NCBI RefSeq assembly: GCF_003977685.1
Contig: NZ_RYZH01000062.1
Location: 1 to 34,749 of the forward strand
Direction: 5' to 3'
Length of the DNA stretch: 34,749 bases
DNA from: Tautonia sociabilis
GTDB lineage: Bacteria; Planctomycetota; Planctomycetia; Isosphaerales; Isosphaeraceae
The notes beneath the pieces are model-generated. The model did not search any database. It was not told the origin of the DNA and was given only the letters and a program-made list of their open reading frames with translations. A program made the translations under genes and the position numbers. Below, one piece after another: positions 32,588 through 34,749 of the stretch (the stretch's first letter is position 1; each line of letters begins with the position of its first letter).

Positions 32588-33694
32588 TTAGTACTGATCG
32601 GCCGAGACGACCTCGCCGCCGTTGCGGCTCCCCAGGGCGCAGTACGTGACGATGTTGATGTTGTTCTTCACAAACTTCACCGAGCCGTCGGCGAACAGGA
32701 AATTCGCGCCGCCCGGATGCTCACTCACGAACCCCTTGGCGGCGGCTGAGTAACGGCATCCCAACGGCGCGGTGGCGTTCTGCCACTGCCGGTCGCACGT
32801 TGGGTCGGTGGCCGGGAAGGTGTTGGAGTTCCAGCCCAGCGGGACGGTCGTGCCGGCGCTGGAGCCGTTGAAGTGCCAGAAGTTGCTGTCGGCCGCCCGG
32901 TAGGGGAGGACCTCGCCGACCATCAGCGTGTTGCTCGTGCCGTCGCGCACGCTGGCGATGTTGCAGGTCTGCAGCTCTCGGTAGTCCGAGAAGCCGCGCA
33001 TCCGGCCTCCGCTGTTCTTGGTTCCCCAGAAGCCGTGCCAGCCGATCCGGGGCTGCCCCGGAGGCAGGGTGGTCACGCTCGGCGGGGTCTCCCAGGGCAG
33101 GCCGCCGTTGAGGATGCCTCCCGCGTAGTTGTCGCCGAAGCTCAACGCGTAATTCGACACCGGCACTCGGGGGTCGGGCGAGTTCGTCCCGGGAGCGATC
33201 GGCGGGTTGCCGGCCGGCCACTGACCGGTCGCGCCCGCCACGCCGCCCCAAGGACGCAGCCCGTTGTCGTTCTCGCCGTCGGAGGGACACAGCCAGGTGT
33301 TGTTGACCGTCACCCAGGCCGTCCACATCGCGCCAGGGTCTGGCCCGCCGCCCAACGTGTTGATGTTCAGATTGATGGCGTTATACGTGTTGGTCCCTTC
33401 CATCTGCGGCAGCACCAGCGCCCGCCAGCAGAGGAGATTCGCGTTGCCGGCCCAGACATTCCCCTGGGCGAAGCCGGTGATCCCGCCCGTCGGGAAGGCA
33501 CCGAACTGGTCGTGATAATTGTGCATCGCGATGCCGATTTGCTTCAGGTTGTTCGTGCACTGCGCCCTGCGGGCCGCCTCTCGGGCCGACTGCACGGCGG
33601 GCAACAGCAGCGCGATGAGCACTCCGATGATGGCGATGACCACCAGCAACTCGATCAGCGTGAACCCAGTGCGTGGGCGATGTCTGACATTCAC
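32588..33694 (-). CDS. DUF1559 protein with type IV prepilin-like N-terminus
   Basis: This belongs to the large planctomycete DUF1559 family, whose members carry a class III (prepilin/pseudopilin) signal. The N-terminus reads RPRTGFTLIELLVVIAIIGVLIALLLPAVQSAREAARR, with cleavage expected between Gly and Phe. The C-terminal domain carries NNLKQIGIAMHNYHD and ends with the family signature FLFADGSVKFVKNNIN. From the GTG at 33694 it is 368 residues; AGGAG seven bases upstream supports this over the ATG at 33721. It is probably exported through a type II/IV-like system and assembled at the surface, though no member has a settled function. It is paired with the lipoprotein gene downstream. Confidence 0.95.
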   Translation of the reverse strand: MNVRHRPRTGFTLIELLVVIAIIGVLIALLLPAVQSAREAARRAQCTNNLKQIGIAMHNYHDQFGAFPTGGITGFAQGNVWAGNANLLCWRALVLPQMEGTNTYNAINLNINTLGGGPDPGAMWTAWVTVNNTWLCPSDGENDNGLRPWGGVAGATGQWPAGNPPIAPGTNSPDPRVPVSNYALSFGDNYAGGILNGGLPWETPPSVTTLPPGQPRIGWHGFWGTKNSGGRMRGFSDYRELQTCNIASVRDGTSNTLMVGEVLPYRAADSNFWHFNGSSAGTTVPLGWNSNTFPATDPTCDRQWQNATAPLGCRYSAAAKGFVSEHPGGANFLFADGSVKFVKNNINIVTYCALGSRNGGEVVSADQY

Positions 33695-33730
33695 GGGTGC
33701 GCTCCTGTGCGCTAGGCGCAATCGCTTCTT

Positions 33731-33760
33731 CGCCCGAAATCACGAATGCGTGATAGGGCG
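33731..33760. promoter_or_regulatory. Inverted repeat in the DUF1559 leader
   Basis: ATCACG-AATG-CGTGAT (33739-33754) is a perfect 6-bp inverted repeat flanked by CGCCC and GGGCG, which pair further. The octamer CGAAATCA occurs twice here, once in each flank. It lies 37-66 bases before the GTG at 33694 and could be an operator or a leader hairpin. Confidence 0.4.
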
Positions 33761-33974
33761 AAATCAAGAGGTGAATCGAACTCGAAATCCGGAAACGCCC
33801 CCCTTGGTGGCACCCTGCCGAGGGGCGACGGTGGTCATGCTGAATGGTTCGATCGGGGGTGGGGAACACTGACGGCGTTCGACCGATCGACCAACCGTCC
33901 GTAAGCGGACCTTCCTTCCGCGCAATCCGGATCGTTCCAGACCACCGGACTTCGTACCGGGAACTGCGTCTTCA

Positions 33975-34003
33975 TCGATATCAGGCACATACTGACTGGT
34001 CAA
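33975..34003 (-). promoter_or_regulatory. Possible distant promoter for the DUF1559 gene
   Basis: On the - strand TTGACC (34003-33998) and TATCGA (33980-33975) are 17 bases apart. The -35 is a five-of-six match, the -10 only three of six. If used, it would give a leader of about 275 bases. Confidence 0.25.
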
Positions 34004-34430
34004 CCCCCCAAACTTCAATTTTTTGCTAATCGCTCCGGCCGCGGCGCTTCGCCCAACGGGCCCGCTCGACAACCCAAGACCCCAGGGGACCTGTGCGGCC
34101 GCTTGAAGCACGTTCGAACTTTCATGCGTGGAAGATAGCGTGCGCTCCGGCCGGCCGATTCCCCTTCATCACCCTCGCCCTCACGACCCTCGCCACGAGC
34201 GGACGACCTCCCCTGACCGCTCCTCCCCCGTTCCCCGATCATCTCGTCATGGGACTCGCTCGATCGGACCGGTTCCTTCGGAGATCGATCCGCCCTCCCA
34301 TGTCTGTGTGTTCGCCCTCTTTGGCAAGACGATCCCCCAGGCCGTGATGCGCCAGGACTTCGATTGTGCGTGAATGATTCTGTGCTTCAATCAATTGGTC
34401 GAGAGCAAACCGCCCGCCTCTGCGTGACCG

Positions 34431-34447
34431 GCGCGGAACGAACCCAT
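34431..34447 (+). repeat. 17-base direct repeat, copy 1
   Basis: GCGCGGAACGAACCCAT is repeated at 34610-34626 with one mismatch (A to G), 179 bases away in the same orientation. Confidence 0.5.
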
Positions 34448-34609
34448 TCTGTCCGAGAATAATTGCTGCAATTTGTTTTGGTGAAAAGAAAAACGTCGTT
34501 TGCGGTCTGGCGTGCCGCGGCGCACCGATCCGCGCCCGTCGGGGGTCGGGGGCGATTGCGGCCACTCGACCAGCTGGCCCCAGCCGATCGCTCATTCCCG
34601 GTGCTCCGC

Positions 34610-34626
34610 GCGCGGAGCGAACCCAT
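34610..34626 (+). repeat. 17-base direct repeat, copy 2
   Basis: GCGCGGAGCGAACCCAT matches 34431-34447 at 16 of 17 positions. Its first half overlaps the palindrome CTCCGCGCGCGGAG at 34604-34617. Confidence 0.5.
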
Positions 34627-34749
34627 CTATGAGAGGGGGACTGTCAAGCTGCCGGTGCAGGTTCGGTGGGCTCGGGGCCCCGGCACCTCCCCCTCGCCGT
34701 CGGCGTCGGTCGGCCTGCCCGTCCCAGACCACGCCCACCAGCGATGCGG

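Larger units (their letters stand above)
34004..34749. other. Terminal region without a supportable gene
   Basis: No open frame here reads as a known protein. The region is less GC-rich than the rest, with an AT island at about 34457-34497 that includes the small inverted repeat AATTG-CTG-CAATT. A 17-base direct repeat occurs at 34431-34447 and 34610-34626, and a 14-base palindrome CTCCGCGCGCGGAG at 34604-34617. A - strand frame open to the window edge (from 34592) has no recognisable content. It could be a mobile-element remnant or a long control region. Confidence 0.4.

Noticed and set aside
34239..34595. Open frame of 118 codons on the - strand near the end
   Set aside because: It is not recognisable as a protein, and it spans the AT island and the repeats.

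Overview
This is a GC-rich window that most likely comes from a planctomycete, probably of the Isosphaeraceae type. The markers are family-level: a DUF1559 prepilin-like protein with a small lipoprotein partner, a planctomycete-type ECF sigma factor next to a Ser/Thr kinase and WD40 region, DUF1254, and secreted Gly-rich and SnoaL/DUF1579-like proteins. The assignment rests on recognising these families by eye, not on a search.

Positions 1-9.6 kb are housekeeping and regulation. On the + strand lie a polyprenyl diphosphate synthase and an XRE regulator. On the - strand lie a degenerate histidine kinase fused to a receiver, rpoN, and an SRP RNA-dnaX-ybaB-recR block. rpoN is preceded by two -24/-12 (sigma-54 type) elements. 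dnaX carries a run of nine A in the coding strand in which a one-base slip either way gives a stop within a few codons, so it looks built to make both tau and gamma. A YdjM-like membrane hydrolase follows.

Positions 9.9-12.2 kb hold an acyltransferase-3 gene overlapping an SGNH hydrolase gene, apparently a split form of an OatA/OafA-type O-acylation enzyme. Positions 12.7-17.2 kb look damaged. An ABC ATPase runs out of frame into the tail of an isoprenylcysteine methyltransferase-like gene. A Ser/Thr kinase is frameshifted at a G run and loses its catalytic core at a join to a WD40 propeller. The propeller runs out of frame into a DUF1254 gene that lacks its N-terminus. An intact ECF sigma factor sits between these. 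The joins are either real deletions or assembly errors.

Positions 17.4-24.8 kb are a co-directional set of mostly secreted proteins: a signal-peptide protein, a small zinc ribbon, two SnoaL plus DUF1579-like paralogues, and two Gly-rich surface-type proteins, one with tandem repeats. Strong hairpins separate some of them. Positions 24.9-31.8 kb look metabolic: a secreted lectin/lyase-like protein on the - strand, then an enolase-superfamily dehydratase or racemase, the three-gene proton-translocating transhydrogenase (pntAA-pntAB-pntB), and an AldA-like aldehyde dehydrogenase with an in-frame TGA at codon 49. Positions 31.9-33.7 kb hold the lipoprotein and DUF1559 pair on the - strand. The last kilobase has no gene I can support.
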